NCBI GenBank assembly: GCA_963667315.1
Contig: OY763325.1
Coordinates: forward strand, 682,001 to 746,000
Reading direction: 5' to 3'
DNA from: DAINPP01 sp963667315
GTDB lineage: Bacteria > Thermotogota > Thermotogae > MWEM01
DNA length: 64,000 nt
The notes beneath the pieces were generated by a model. That model was not told the origin of the DNA. It ran no database searches and saw nothing but the letters and a program-made list of their open reading frames with translations. Positions 42,233-51,061 of the stretch are shown piece by piece; the stretch's first letter is position 1, and each line of letters starts with the position of its first letter. A program made the translations under genes and the position numbers.

Positions 42233-42265
42233 AAAAAAATCCCCCTGTATTATACAGGGGGATTG
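42233..42265 (-). terminator. Terminator between the malE-like gene and the GH13 gene
   Basis: ATCCCCCTGTA-tta-TACAGGGGGAT (about 42239-42264) is a perfect 11-bp stem followed on the - strand by TTTTTTTTA. It lies 12 bases after the binding-protein stop, inside the operon. Confidence 0.85.
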
Positions 42266-42276
42266 TTAAAACAATA

Positions 42277-43548
42277 TTATTCAAAAACTGCTGTGTACCC
42301 TGTTACTTCTTCAATATCAAGTGCAAGTTCCTCAAGCGTTCCCATTGTATCATCTGAGTCTCCGCTGATAATATTGTGAACTGCTTTGAAGAATAATGTT
42401 GATACTTCGTTGTATTTTGGTGCTGATGCTGTTGAAGGTCTAGCTACAGCATTTGTAAATACATCATAAAGTGATCCAAAGAAAGGTACGGCTTCAAGAA
42501 CTTCAGGATCCTGATAAAGTGTTTTGATAGTAGGGTTATATGAACCTACGATAGCTCTTTCTTTCTGATTTGCATAGTTTGCAAGGAAGAAAGCAACCTG
42601 GGCTGCAAGAGCAGGATCTTTACTGTATTTACTTACAGCAAGCTGCCATCCACCAAGTGTAGCTGCACTTGAGCCCTTTCCATGTGGAAGAACACAAACA
42701 TCAAATTTGTCTTTAACGGCACTGTCATCTCCCTGACCAAGCATGTATGCATAAGGCCAGTTTCTCATGAACATTGCATTTCCACCCTGGAAAACTTTTC
42801 TTGCATCTTCTTCAGCAAATGAAAGAACACCTTCTGGAGCGATTGTTCCAACCCATCCTGCAACCTGGTCAAGTATTTCGGCTGCATTTGAGTTAGCAAT
42901 TGTAATTTCCTTATCTCTGTTGATAATTGTTCCACCGTTGTTTGATGAAACCCATTCAAGGGCGTCACATGTAAGTCCTTCATATGCATTTCCCTGGAAT
43001 ACAAATCCCCAGAAATCAGGATTATTTTTCTTTTCGCCTTCCTGTACAACTTTAGCGATTTCCTCGAGTTCATCCCATGTTGTCGGTGGGTTTTCAAAAC
43101 CGTATTTCTTAAGAAGATCTTCTCTGTAATAAAGAAGTCCTGCATCTGTAAACCAAGGGATAGCAACAAGTCTTCCGTCAACAGTATTGTTGTCTACTAT
43201 CGCCTTAAAATGATTTGGAGCATAATCATATGCACCATACTGGTAAAGGTCTACAAAATGCTGTGCAAGGTCACCAGGCCAGATAACGTCAACCTGATAA
43301 ACATCAACTTCATCACTCTGTGCTTCAAAGAACTGAAGATAGAGTCCAAGTCTGTCCTGAACCATGTCAGGTGTATCGAGAACATTAACTTCAACTCCCG
43401 GATAAAGCGCTTCAAATTCTGCAGCTGCCTGTCTTGCCAATTCAAGTTCAATTCCTACTGCTCCTGCTGCAATTGTAATAGTTTTTGCAGCAAAAACACC
43501 CACGGATAACAACGCAACCAATAAAACTGCTAAAAATAACTTTTTCAT
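42277..43548 (-). CDS. Carbohydrate ABC transporter substrate-binding protein (MalE-like)
   Basis: A 423-residue family-1 extracellular binding protein. Signal peptide MKKLFLAVLLVALLSVGVFA with cleavage before AKTI and no lipobox cysteine. ARQAAAEFEALYPGVEVNVL and LVAIPWFTDAGLLYYREDLL are typical of the trehalose/maltose/sucrose-binding group. It is the last transporter gene, preceded by malG and malF homologues, and followed by a strong terminator, so its mRNA 3' end is protected and downstream enzymes are made at lower levels. The ligand is probably a glucose disaccharide, given the GH13 and GH65 partners. Confidence 0.9.
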   Translation of the reverse strand: MKKLFLAVLLVALLSVGVFAAKTITIAAGAVGIELELARQAAAEFEALYPGVEVNVLDTPDMVQDRLGLYLQFFEAQSDEVDVYQVDVIWPGDLAQHFVDLYQYGAYDYAPNHFKAIVDNNTVDGRLVAIPWFTDAGLLYYREDLLKKYGFENPPTTWDELEEIAKVVQEGEKKNNPDFWGFVFQGNAYEGLTCDALEWVSSNNGGTIINRDKEITIANSNAAEILDQVAGWVGTIAPEGVLSFAEEDARKVFQGGNAMFMRNWPYAYMLGQGDDSAVKDKFDVCVLPHGKGSSAATLGGWQLAVSKYSKDPALAAQVAFFLANYANQKERAIVGSYNPTIKTLYQDPEVLEAVPFFGSLYDVFTNAVARPSTASAPKYNEVSTLFFKAVHNIISGDSDDTMGTLEELALDIEEVTGYTAVFE

Positions 43549-43584
43549 GTGTTAACCTCCTTAAAATTTCGGGTTCTCCCCGGA

Positions 43585-44448
43585 TTATCCTTTAACTGCA
43601 CCAGCAGTTAATCCTGCGATGATTTTTCTTTGGAAAATCAGTACAAGTACTACAATTGGTATCGTCACGATTACTGCACCCGCCATTATTTCACCAAAAG
43701 GTTCCTGTCTTGCGATTTCACCTGTGAATAGAGATATTGCAACCGGAACGGTTCTTGCTTTAGGCGCAATCGTTGTAAAAGTTAAAGCAAAAAGATATTC
43801 GTTCCATGCAGCTATAAACGCAAGTAAGCCTGTTGTTACAAGAGCCGGTGCCGTAAGCGGCAACAAAATATGATAAAAAGTTTGAAAAGGTGTTGCGCCA
43901 TCAACCTGTGCCGATTGCATCAATTCAACCGGTAATTCCTTAAAGAAGGACGTCAATACCCAAACGGTAAACGGTAAAGTAAAGATCATATATGATAAGA
44001 TCATACTCAACGTTGGAGGCAAATTTAAAGCATTTATCACAGCATATAATCCTGCGAGAACAGTTACCTGCGGAAACATCGTCATAGATAAAACCAGGTA
44101 CAGTACCGGTTTCTTACCCTTGAATCGCAGCTTACCGAGTGAAAATGCTGCAAATGACCCTATAACAAGACACACGAGAGTTGTAACACCGGCAACAATC
44201 GTACTATTCAGAAGACTCCTGACAAAGGTACTGTTTGTAAATACCGCCCTGTAATTATCCCATGTTATAGCCAGATTGCCGTCACCATCCCTGGGCAACC
44301 AGGTAGCCGGTGTCATCATCAACTGATTTTCATTCTTCAGGGAAGAATTGACAGCCCAGTAGAAAGGGAACACCAGATAGATAAATACTACAATAACCAC
44401 TATCCAGAATAGAATTCTGTTAATGCGTTTTTTAGTTGTTTTCGTCAT
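43585..44448 (-). CDS. Carbohydrate ABC transporter permease (MalG-like)
   Basis: A 287-residue six-helix permease. FPFYWAVNSSLKNENQLMM near the N-terminus is family-typical, and the EAA loop for ATPase contact reads ELMQSAQVDGATPFQTFYHILLP... C-terminal IAGLTAGAVKG is the usual MalG ending. It overlaps the malF homologue by 4 bases. No ATPase gene lies in the operon, so a shared MsmX-type ATPase elsewhere is needed. Confidence 0.92.
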   Translation of the reverse strand: MTKTTKKRINRILFWIVVIVVFIYLVFPFYWAVNSSLKNENQLMMTPATWLPRDGDGNLAITWDNYRAVFTNSTFVRSLLNSTIVAGVTTLVCLVIGSFAAFSLGKLRFKGKKPVLYLVLSMTMFPQVTVLAGLYAVINALNLPPTLSMILSYMIFTLPFTVWVLTSFFKELPVELMQSAQVDGATPFQTFYHILLPLTAPALVTTGLLAFIAAWNEYLFALTFTTIAPKARTVPVAISLFTGEIARQEPFGEIMAGAVIVTIPIVVLVLIFQRKIIAGLTAGAVKG

Positions 44449-45515
44449 GATTGATCAACTCCCAGTCCGCGTATATAAAGAACAGAGAATAGTCCTATAA
44501 TGATGAAAATGATGACGCCAACTGCCGATGAAACTCCCATTTCTCTATTCTGAATAAGCTGGAAATAATTATACGAAGCCATTGAATACATCTTGCTTTC
44601 CATCAATACCTGGAAAACATCAAAAACTCTGAGAGCATCCAATGTTCTGAATATCAATGCGACGGCAAGTGATGGTTTCAAAAGCGGTAAGGTAATCTGA
44701 AAAAATTGCCTGATCTTGCCCGCTCCATCAACTTCCGAAGCCTCATATAATTCTTTTGGTATCATTTGAAGTCCTGCAAGAATCAGCAATGCCATATAAG
44801 GAGATGTTTTCCAGACATCAACAGCGATCATCGTTGGCATCTGCAAAGCACTGTTGGTAAGGAATGATGCCTGGCCATCCGAAAAACCTAACCTGTACAT
44901 TATCATGTTGAAGAAACCAGCAGTCCCCGGTTGAAGCATCCACTCCCAAATTCTAGCAGAAACAACCGTTATAACCGCCCAAGGAATCAACATTGTCGTT
45001 CTCATCAACCCTTTTGCTTTAAAATTACTGTTTACAACTAAAGCTAAAAAGAATCCAATGATAGTCTCTAAAAGCACCGAAAAAATTGTAAACACCAATG
45101 TATTACCTATTGCAGTTAGAAATTCCTTATCTCGCGCCCCGACAACATACCTTTTACCAAACCAGTTAAATTGAAAAAGCTCCTTATATCTGTTCGGTTT
45201 TCTTGGTAAAACAGAAATAGATCTCGTATACTCCACCTCACCAGTTTCTTCATCTTTTACAATTGCTCCGGTATCATCATCAACTTTTGGGGGTAACTCT
45301 TTGATAGTCATTCCAAGTAATCTTCCGTAATTATCAAAACCTACAAATTTGGTCTCTTCATTACTTGCGAATACTCTGTCGGTAAAGCTGGTAACTACTA
45401 CCTGACCAAGAGGGTAAATTGCAACCAATGCAAGCACTACAAGCGTCGGAATCAACAATTTGTACGCTAACGATTGCTCTTTCTTCAGGATATTACCCAT
45501 TGGTGATTTTGCCAT
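44445..45515 (-). CDS. Carbohydrate ABC transporter permease (MalF-like)
   Basis: A 356-residue permease. The first helix (LLIPTLVVLALVAIYPLGQVV) is followed by an extra-long external loop (about 45-125), charged with several Glu/Asp-rich turns, as in Thermotoga and Thermococcus trehalose/maltose permeases. Further helices and the EAA loop (ELYEASEVDGAGKIRQFFQI) follow. It is the first transporter gene, 21 bases after lacI, and pairs with MalG. Confidence 0.92.
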   Translation of the reverse strand: MAKSPMGNILKKEQSLAYKLLIPTLVVLALVAIYPLGQVVVTSFTDRVFASNEETKFVGFDNYGRLLGMTIKELPPKVDDDTGAIVKDEETGEVEYTRSISVLPRKPNRYKELFQFNWFGKRYVVGARDKEFLTAIGNTLVFTIFSVLLETIIGFFLALVVNSNFKAKGLMRTTMLIPWAVITVVSARIWEWMLQPGTAGFFNMIMYRLGFSDGQASFLTNSALQMPTMIAVDVWKTSPYMALLILAGLQMIPKELYEASEVDGAGKIRQFFQITLPLLKPSLAVALIFRTLDALRVFDVFQVLMESKMYSMASYNYFQLIQNREMGVSSAVGVIIFIIIGLFSVLYIRGLGVDQS

Positions 45516-45536
45516 AGATTAGCCTCCTTCTTTCAT

Positions 45537-46529
45537 TTATGTCGTATTTCTTTTAATCAGTAATGGTGGAAATTCTATCTGTCTGATAGGAAGGGCTGGA
45601 TTTTTAATCCTTTCTATCAGTAATTTAGCTCCTGTTTTTCCAAATTCTTCTATTGGCTGTTCTATAGTTGTTAATCCTGCTTTTTCAGTCCAACTTTGAT
45701 TATCATACCCAACAAGAAAAAAATCTTTACCCGGTGAAAGACCAATGGTTGAGGCAACCTGCAATACAAGTAATGCAAAATTATCGGTCATGGCAAATAT
45801 CCCCGGGCGATTCGTTTCTGTCAACATTTTTTTTATCTGCTCATTGGAAGGGCCAAGACTGTAATCTGCATAAATAATCTGTTCATCTTCAAATAGCTTC
45901 CCAGCGTCAATCAAAGTATCCCGATATCCAATAATTCTATCCTTCATATGCTCATTCTTTATAAATGGATTTGCCGCAGATGAATAAATCGCATAATATT
46001 TAGTGATATTTCGTTCAAGAAGATGGTTTGCTACAATACGCCCACCCTTTCTATTGTTTAAATAAACGCAAGAACATTTATTACTCTTTTCCTCTATCAG
46101 TACAACAGGTGCATTTACTTCAAATCTGTCGTCAAGAATATCAGGTGTAATGGTCATGATGATTACGCCTTCAACCTCCTGAATAAAAGATGGATTGCTT
46201 ATCAAAGCATCATAGCGTTTACGAGAAATGAGCGGATATATGATACTTTGAAAATTCTCTTTGTCAATCTCATGATCAAAACTTTCCAGTATGCGCCAAT
46301 GAAATTCCGATTTGACTTCAGGCATGATTGTCAATATCCTGTCGGTTTTACCTCCAGCTAATGTTCTGGCAAAAAAATTCGGCTTATAACCAAGTCTTTT
46401 AATTGTTTCAAGAACTTTTTGACGCGTATCCTGTTTGACTGATCCTGAATTCAGAACTCTGGAAACCGTTCCAACTCCAACACCAGCTTCTCTCGCTACA
46501 TCGCGTATAGTAATGTTTTTAGATTTCAT
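45537..46529 (-). CDS. LacI-family transcriptional regulator of the alpha-glucoside operon
   Basis: A 330-residue repressor. The N-terminal helix-turn-helix TIRDVAREAGVGVGTVSRVLN and the hinge-helix region (LGYKPNFFARTLAGGKT) lead into a periplasmic-binding-like sugar domain. It is the first gene of the operon, co-transcribed with malF, malG and malE. A perfect LacI-type operator overlaps the start site just upstream, so it probably represses its own operon until an inducing sugar binds. Confidence 0.93.
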   Translation of the reverse strand: MKSKNITIRDVAREAGVGVGTVSRVLNSGSVKQDTRQKVLETIKRLGYKPNFFARTLAGGKTDRILTIMPEVKSEFHWRILESFDHEIDKENFQSIIYPLISRKRYDALISNPSFIQEVEGVIIMTITPDILDDRFEVNAPVVLIEEKSNKCSCVYLNNRKGGRIVANHLLERNITKYYAIYSSAANPFIKNEHMKDRIIGYRDTLIDAGKLFEDEQIIYADYSLGPSNEQIKKMLTETNRPGIFAMTDNFALLVLQVASTIGLSPGKDFFLVGYDNQSWTEKAGLTTIEQPIEEFGKTGAKLLIERIKNPALPIRQIEFPPLLIKRNTT

Positions 46530-46555
46530 TTATGCACCACTCTTTTATTATGTCG

Positions 46556-46569
46556 TGGAAACGCTTCCA
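46556..46569. promoter_or_regulatory. LacI-type operator
   Basis: TGGAAACGCTTCCA is a near-perfect dyad around a central CG, the LacI/GalR operator form. It abuts the -10 of the - strand promoter (46574-46569, TATAAT in a TGT extended context) and covers the expected start site, so binding would block initiation. Confidence 0.8.
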
Positions 46570-46577
46570 TTATAACA
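46569..46577 (-). promoter_or_regulatory. Promoter of the lacI-malFGE operon
   Basis: TGT-TATAAT on the - strand (46577 to 46569), 40 bases before the lacI start, directly overlapped by the operator. Confidence 0.65.
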
Positions 46578-46774
46578 GATTTGTTTTTTTTATAGAAATT
46601 TGTTTAGAAACGATTATAGCGATTTATAGCTACTGAAGTTCAATTAAATGGATATTTTTATCACTTCCTCTTTTTTTTAAGAAATTTCATTTATTTTCAC
46701 ATAACTAAAAAAAAAGAAGAGGAGAAGTTCTACTTTAAAGTAATTCATTATTTGATTCAAACGAAAATAAAATA

Positions 46775-46783
46775 TGCTATAAT
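46775..46783 (+). promoter_or_regulatory. Extended -10 promoter of the ubiB-pfkA-pyk set
   Basis: TGC-TATAAT at 46775-46783, 51 bases before the ATG at 46834. The nearest -35-like TTGATT is 20 bases away, not optimal. Confidence 0.6.
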
Positions 46784-46833
46784 TTATCAGGGTTTCCTTT
46801 TTAAATGAAGTGCAAATATATCCGGGAGGAAAA

Positions 46834-48411
46834 ATGGATTATGACACAATAACTAGAAAATCCAGTAGGAAACGCTTTTTTCAGATAATCGAAGTGTTTT
46901 CAAAATATGGATTAGGTTATATCTTTAAAAAATTCAATTTAAAAAAACATCCATCCGATAGAGGTGAGAGAGTCAGACTAGCCTTGGAAGAGCTGGGGAC
47001 TACTTTCATAAAATTGGGCCAGATGCTTTCAACAAGATACGATCTACTTCCTTCCGATATTATTCATGAATTGAGAAAACTTCAGGATGATGTTCCCCCG
47101 ATACCTTTCAGTACTTTTATTGCAGAATTGGAAAAACATCTTCCTGAATGGAACGATAAAATACTCTATATTCAGGAAAAACCTCTTGCAGCTGCATCAA
47201 TCGCTCAAGTCCATAGAGCTTTGTTAAATGACGGAAGTGAAATCGTTGTTAAAGTGAGACGACCCGGGATTATTAAAACAGTGGAAGAGGATATTGATGT
47301 TTTAGTACATTTGGCACAGTTCGCTCAGAAACTTTCACTTTTTAAAGATTTTGACCTCATTCAGATTGTCAAAGAATTTGGATTAGCAATTAACAGAGAA
47401 ATGGATTTTCTATCAGAAATGGACGCTTTGAATAAGTTTAACAACTCGTTCAGAATGAACGATGTTATTTACGCTCCAAAATCCATTGAGGCACTTTGCA
47501 GAAAAAATGTACTTGTCATGGAATATATACCCGGTATAAGATTCTCTGAATTACTTGAATTGGAAGATGAGGATATCCCATTCAAAATTGATAGAAGGAG
47601 GTTAGTTGAAGCAGGTGCTGACAGCATGTTCCAGCAAGTTTTCACGATTGGTTTTCTTCATAACGATCCGCATCCCGGAAATTTAATCGCCACCAAAAAT
47701 AACAGATTATATTTCATTGATTTTGGTCAGGTCAGTACAATTGATAAGTACACAAGGCGCTTTTTACTTGAAATGGTTCTGGCATTAACAAGAAGAGATT
47801 CTGACTTGTTAACAGCAATAATTGTTGACCATTTTCCAATGAAATTGAGTGCTCAATTTTCAATTGAAGTCAAAAAAATGTTTGCAAAATACTACGGAAA
47901 ACCTCTTACAGAATTCAGTATGTCTGAAATGATAACCGAGACTTTTAAATTGATCAGATCACATAAAGTACAGGTTCCCGGTCAGCTGCTTTTGATGGGC
48001 AAAGTTATTTTAATGATCGAAGGAATTGCACGAAAACTTGATCCCTCCTTTAATGCAATCACTTTTTTAGATGATTATCTTAGACAAAGATGGTTAAGTC
48101 TATATGCTGATCGTATGGATGCACTTGAAGAAGAGGGCCTTTGGAGCTTTTTGATGTCACCGCGAAATCTTAAAAGTATACAGAATATCTACAATTCCGG
48201 AAGAATAAAACTTGATTTGGAATCTGGTAAAATAGAACGACTTCTTCATGGTTTGAAGAATGGGTTAAACAGTTTGGCGATCTCAATTATTATCGCTGCT
48301 TTACTTATCAGTATAAACAATTTTGAAAATCAGATATTCGCATATGCAGCTGTTTTTATTCTGGGTCTTCTGGTTATATATGAATTTATGACAGAAGATA
48401 GGAGGAAATGA
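46834..48411 (+). CDS. UbiB/ABC1-family atypical kinase
   Basis: A 525-residue member of the ABC1/UbiB atypical kinase family. GTTFIKLGQMLSTRYDLLP is the KxGQ motif; ASIAQVHRALLNDG follows, then EIVVKVRRPG with the lysine, NREMDFLSEMDALNKF (ExD), FLHNDPHPGNL and YFIDFGQVS. Two hydrophobic segments end the protein, as in UbiB. In aerobes UbiB supports ubiquinone synthesis; a likely quinone-poor anaerobe may use it for another lipid or isoprenoid process. ATG 46834 is preceded by CGGGAGGAA. It heads a set with three small genes, pfkA and pyk. Confidence 0.9.
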   Translation: MDYDTITRKSSRKRFFQIIEVFSKYGLGYIFKKFNLKKHPSDRGERVRLALEELGTTFIKLGQMLSTRYDLLPSDIIHELRKLQDDVPPIPFSTFIAELEKHLPEWNDKILYIQEKPLAAASIAQVHRALLNDGSEIVVKVRRPGIIKTVEEDIDVLVHLAQFAQKLSLFKDFDLIQIVKEFGLAINREMDFLSEMDALNKFNNSFRMNDVIYAPKSIEALCRKNVLVMEYIPGIRFSELLELEDEDIPFKIDRRRLVEAGADSMFQQVFTIGFLHNDPHPGNLIATKNNRLYFIDFGQVSTIDKYTRRFLLEMVLALTRRDSDLLTAIIVDHFPMKLSAQFSIEVKKMFAKYYGKPLTEFSMSEMITETFKLIRSHKVQVPGQLLLMGKVILMIEGIARKLDPSFNAITFLDDYLRQRWLSLYADRMDALEEEGLWSFLMSPRNLKSIQNIYNSGRIKLDLESGKIERLLHGLKNGLNSLAISIIIAALLISINNFENQIFAYAAVFILGLLVIYEFMTEDRRK

Positions 48412-48845
48412 TCTTGAATTTCTTTGATGATACTTTCCTGATTGGGATTGGTTATCTTTCTGAAATGAAAAATAAGCTTGAAGATTTGATTAATAAGGGT
48501 AAAATAACTCAGGAAGAAACTCAATTGATGTTCGACAAATTGGACAGCAACCAGAAATTACACGAGCATATGAATCCTTTAACGATGAGTTACGGTTTTT
48601 CTGTTTACCTCGGTAGAAGACTATTAAACTTGATTGACGAGCTTCAAAGAAAAGGAAAAATTAGCGCATTAGAAGCTAAAAAATATCATGAACAATACAT
48701 CCATGATATTTCAAAAAAAAAAGAGGATAGCATCAGAATCACATTGATGAAAAAGAGTGACTTAAAAATTCTGATTCAGAAACTTGATGCTATTGAGAAA
48801 TTAATCCCTCTGAATGAAAAAAAGAAAGGAGAAGATACAAAATAG
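48408..48845 (+). CDS. Coiled-coil phasin-like protein, unknown
   Basis: A 145-residue hydrophilic helical protein (EMKNKLEDLINKGKITQEETQLM, NLIDELQRKGKISALEAKKYH) resembling the phasin-type or polyhydroxyalkanoate-associated coiled coils that sometimes follow UbiB genes. It overlaps ubiB by 4 bases (ATGA); TTG 48414 is an alternative start after AGGAGG. No catalytic motif. I do not assign a function. Confidence 0.6.
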   Translation: MILNFFDDTFLIGIGYLSEMKNKLEDLINKGKITQEETQLMFDKLDSNQKLHEHMNPLTMSYGFSVYLGRRLLNLIDELQRKGKISALEAKKYHEQYIHDISKKKEDSIRITLMKKSDLKILIQKLDAIEKLIPLNEKKKGEDTK

Positions 48846-48857
48846 TGTCTTTTAAAT

Positions 48858-49568
48858 ATGCCTGAGATAATCATGATCGTAGTAACAATATCAACAATAT
48901 TTCTTATTGTTTTATTTAGTCTTTTTTTTATTAAAAACAGCAAAAAGAAGATTCAGAATTCTGAAATTGATCTGACAGATTTTGAAGACAGGGTTTTGGA
49001 ACTTGTCAGTAAGTTTCAGCATATATCCGCAACACGTTTATCATCACTTGAAAATAAAATTTCTGAAATGAACAAGTTATTGAGAGAGGCTAACGAAACT
49101 TATTTTAAACTTTCATCAATGCTGTCAGATGCCACAAAAATCATGACAGAAATCGAAAAAAAGAATAACCTTAAGAATCTTAAAAATTTCCATAATATTG
49201 ATCAAAAAAGCGAAAACTCTGATGGTTTTTCCGAAAAGGAAGCTGAGGAAATTAAAATTGATTATACCGAGGCCTATACACCAGAAAAATCAAAAAGAAC
49301 TCCCCCATACAAAAAGAATGATGATTCTTTTTCAGGATCAGATGATAGAGAAATTCCCAAAGTAAATTTGATAAATGAAAAAAAGGAAGCTGATATTGAA
49401 ATAAATAAAATCGAAAAACCTTTCGATCTTAAAACAAGTTCGCTTGAGCATAAAATCCTAAACCTATCTTCCGAAGGGTTAGATTCAGCGGCAATTGCAA
49501 AAGAACTTGAAGTTGGAAAAGGGGAAGTCGATCTCGTTCTTGGTTTATTCAAGAGAAAATTTAGTTAA
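48858..49568 (+). CDS. Membrane-anchored protein with C-terminal HTH-like domain (SwrB/DUF6115-like)
   Basis: A 236-residue protein: an N-terminal membrane anchor (IIMIVVTISTIFLIVLFSLFFI), a coiled coil (about 45-100), a disordered acidic linker (100-190), and a terminal domain reading SLEHKILNLSSEGLDSAAIAKELEVGKGEVDLVLGL, the pattern of a small helix-turn-helix seen in the DUF6115/SwrB type. In Bacillus SwrB helps flagellar assembly. Its nearness to che genes (5 kb) is compatible with a role in motility, but this is inference. Confidence 0.55.
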   Translation: MPEIIMIVVTISTIFLIVLFSLFFIKNSKKKIQNSEIDLTDFEDRVLELVSKFQHISATRLSSLENKISEMNKLLREANETYFKLSSMLSDATKIMTEIEKKNNLKNLKNFHNIDQKSENSDGFSEKEAEEIKIDYTEAYTPEKSKRTPPYKKNDDSFSGSDDREIPKVNLINEKKEADIEINKIEKPFDLKTSSLEHKILNLSSEGLDSAAIAKELEVGKGEVDLVLGLFKRKFS

Positions 49569-49584
49569 TGTTAAGAGGTGTTTT

Positions 49585-50079
49585 GTGAGAAGTATATTAA
49601 GAGAAAAATCATCAGATTTTTTTGTCATACTCCAGCATGATAAAGACGATTGGTACCAATTCTGGTGTGATTATTGCAATGAAAACAGTGAATTTATGGA
49701 TGGATATGAAGAAAAGTACCGACTGAACAGTATAGAAATCAAGAAGATTCTTGAAAACTTCGGAAGGCCTTTTTTAGACAAGATCAAACAAAAGAATGAG
49801 CAAATAAAGCATTTGAAGCAGGGTGCTGCAAGAAGCTTGAATAAAAACAGCCGTGACCTTGAGCTTAAGAAAGAAGATTTTGTTATCTTTTTAATGGGAG
49901 CTCTAGGCATTGAGGATGAAACGATTATCAAAAGGGAGAATAAATACCTTATTTTAATAGATCTTGTATCACTCGGAAAAAATAATAGAATAGATGAGTT
50001 AGAAAATATAGTTTTGAATTCTGCTTATGAGATCAGAAGAAAAATAAACGAAAAAGAAAAAGACTTGGAGGAGATTTAA
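49585..50079 (+). CDS. Hypothetical protein upstream of pfkA, 164 residues
   Basis: A 164-residue charged protein beginning at GTG 49585, which follows AAGAGGTG; the frame continues further back only as an overlap with the preceding gene. It has an N-terminal mixed strand/helix region with W and C residues (DWYQFWCDYCNEN), a central basic helix and an acidic C-terminus. I recognise no family. It is directly followed by pfkA (no gap), so translation is linked. Confidence 0.6.
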   Translation: MRSILREKSSDFFVILQHDKDDWYQFWCDYCNENSEFMDGYEEKYRLNSIEIKKILENFGRPFLDKIKQKNEQIKHLKQGAARSLNKNSRDLELKKEDFVIFLMGALGIEDETIIKRENKYLILIDLVSLGKNNRIDELENIVLNSAYEIRRKINEKEKDLEEI

Positions 50080-51045
50080 ATGGCTGTTAAAAGAATCGGA
50101 ATTATGACTAGTGGAGGAGATGCCCCCGGCATGAATGCCGCTGTACGATCGGCAACTAGATATGCTATAAAGAGTGGTATAGAAGTTTATGGGATATTTA
50201 GAGGCTACTCCGGAATTCTTGACGAGGATATCAGGAAGTTAGAATACAGAGATGTTGCCGGAATAATGGAGAAAGGTGGAACATTTCTAAGAACGGCAAG
50301 GTGCCCGGAATTTAAAGTTGCAGATGTAAGAGATGAAGCAGCTCAAATTCTTAAGAAAAATGAAATTGAGGCGCTGATTGTAATCGGTGGTGATGGAAGT
50401 TTACACGGAGCTGCATACTTAAATGATGATCATGGAATACCCACCGTTGGTATCCCCGGGAGTATAGATAATGATATTTTCGGAACGGATATGTGCATTG
50501 GTGTGGACACATGCCTCAACACAACAATGGAAGCTGTCCAGAAATTAAAGGATACAGCCAGTTCACATGAAAGAGCCTTTATTGTCGAGGTTATGGGAAG
50601 AGAAAATGGTTATATTGCTTTAATGACAGCTATCATTACAGGATCGGAAGCGGCAATAATCCCTGAGGTTCCCGTAGATTACGATGAACTTTCCAACAGA
50701 CTGCTTGAAGAGAGAAAAAGAGGAAAGATCAACAGTATAATTATCGTCGCAGAAGGTGCTGCAAGCGCATATACCGTTTCCAGACACCTTGAACATAAGA
50801 TAGGTTATGAAACAAGAATTACTATTCTTGGTCATGTACAACGCGGAGGAAGTCCTTCTGCTTTTGATAGAATTATGGCAACGAGAATGGGATTACATGC
50901 TGTCGAAGCAGTTCTTGACGGAGATTTTGGAAAGATGATTGCTCTTCAGGGAAATAAAATGACGAGGGTTCCATATGATGATTTTCTTGATAAGAAAAAG
51001 AAGATCAATATGGATCTTTACAAATTGTCTTACGTGCTTTCATAA
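50080..51045 (+). CDS. pfkA: ATP-dependent 6-phosphofructokinase
   Basis: A 321-residue PfkA. TSGGDAPGMNAAVRSATRYA near residue 12 and the ATP-site motif IVIGGDGSLHGAAYL carry the glycine after GGD typical of ATP enzymes (pyrophosphate enzymes have Asp there); VGIPGSIDNDIFGTDMCIGV agrees with the ATP type. RGGSPSAFDRIMATRMG near the end contacts fructose-6-phosphate. It commits carbon to glycolysis. Gene order pfkA-pyk is as in Thermotoga. The start is ATG 50080 after GGAGGAG. Confidence 0.96.
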   Translation: MAVKRIGIMTSGGDAPGMNAAVRSATRYAIKSGIEVYGIFRGYSGILDEDIRKLEYRDVAGIMEKGGTFLRTARCPEFKVADVRDEAAQILKKNEIEALIVIGGDGSLHGAAYLNDDHGIPTVGIPGSIDNDIFGTDMCIGVDTCLNTTMEAVQKLKDTASSHERAFIVEVMGRENGYIALMTAIITGSEAAIIPEVPVDYDELSNRLLEERKRGKINSIIIVAEGAASAYTVSRHLEHKIGYETRITILGHVQRGGSPSAFDRIMATRMGLHAVEAVLDGDFGKMIALQGNKMTRVPYDDFLDKKKKINMDLYKLSYVLS

Positions 51046-51061
51046 AGTTGAGGTGTCCAAT

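Larger units (their letters stand above)
46530..46833. other. Divergent intergenic region between lacI and ubiB
   Basis: 304 bases with the lacI promoter and operator (46556-46577) at one side and the ubiB promoter (46775-46783) at the other. The middle is AT-rich with an imperfect inverted repeat (ACTTCCTCTTTTTTTT at 46663, complement-like run at 46707-46728) of no clear role. I see no gene. Confidence 0.6.

Noticed and set aside
43210..43509. Open frame antisense to the MalE-like gene
   Set aside because: Shadow frame; no start signal and low-complexity residues.
46663..46728. Imperfect inverted repeat between lacI and ubiB as a terminator or operator
   Set aside because: The arms do not pair cleanly, the loop is about 28 bases, and poly-A/T runs explain most of the symmetry.
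50975..51061. Longer N-terminus for pyruvate kinase
   Set aside because: It overlaps pfkA in another frame and lacks family similarity; MRRTKIVATLGPAS at 51062 is the canonical start.
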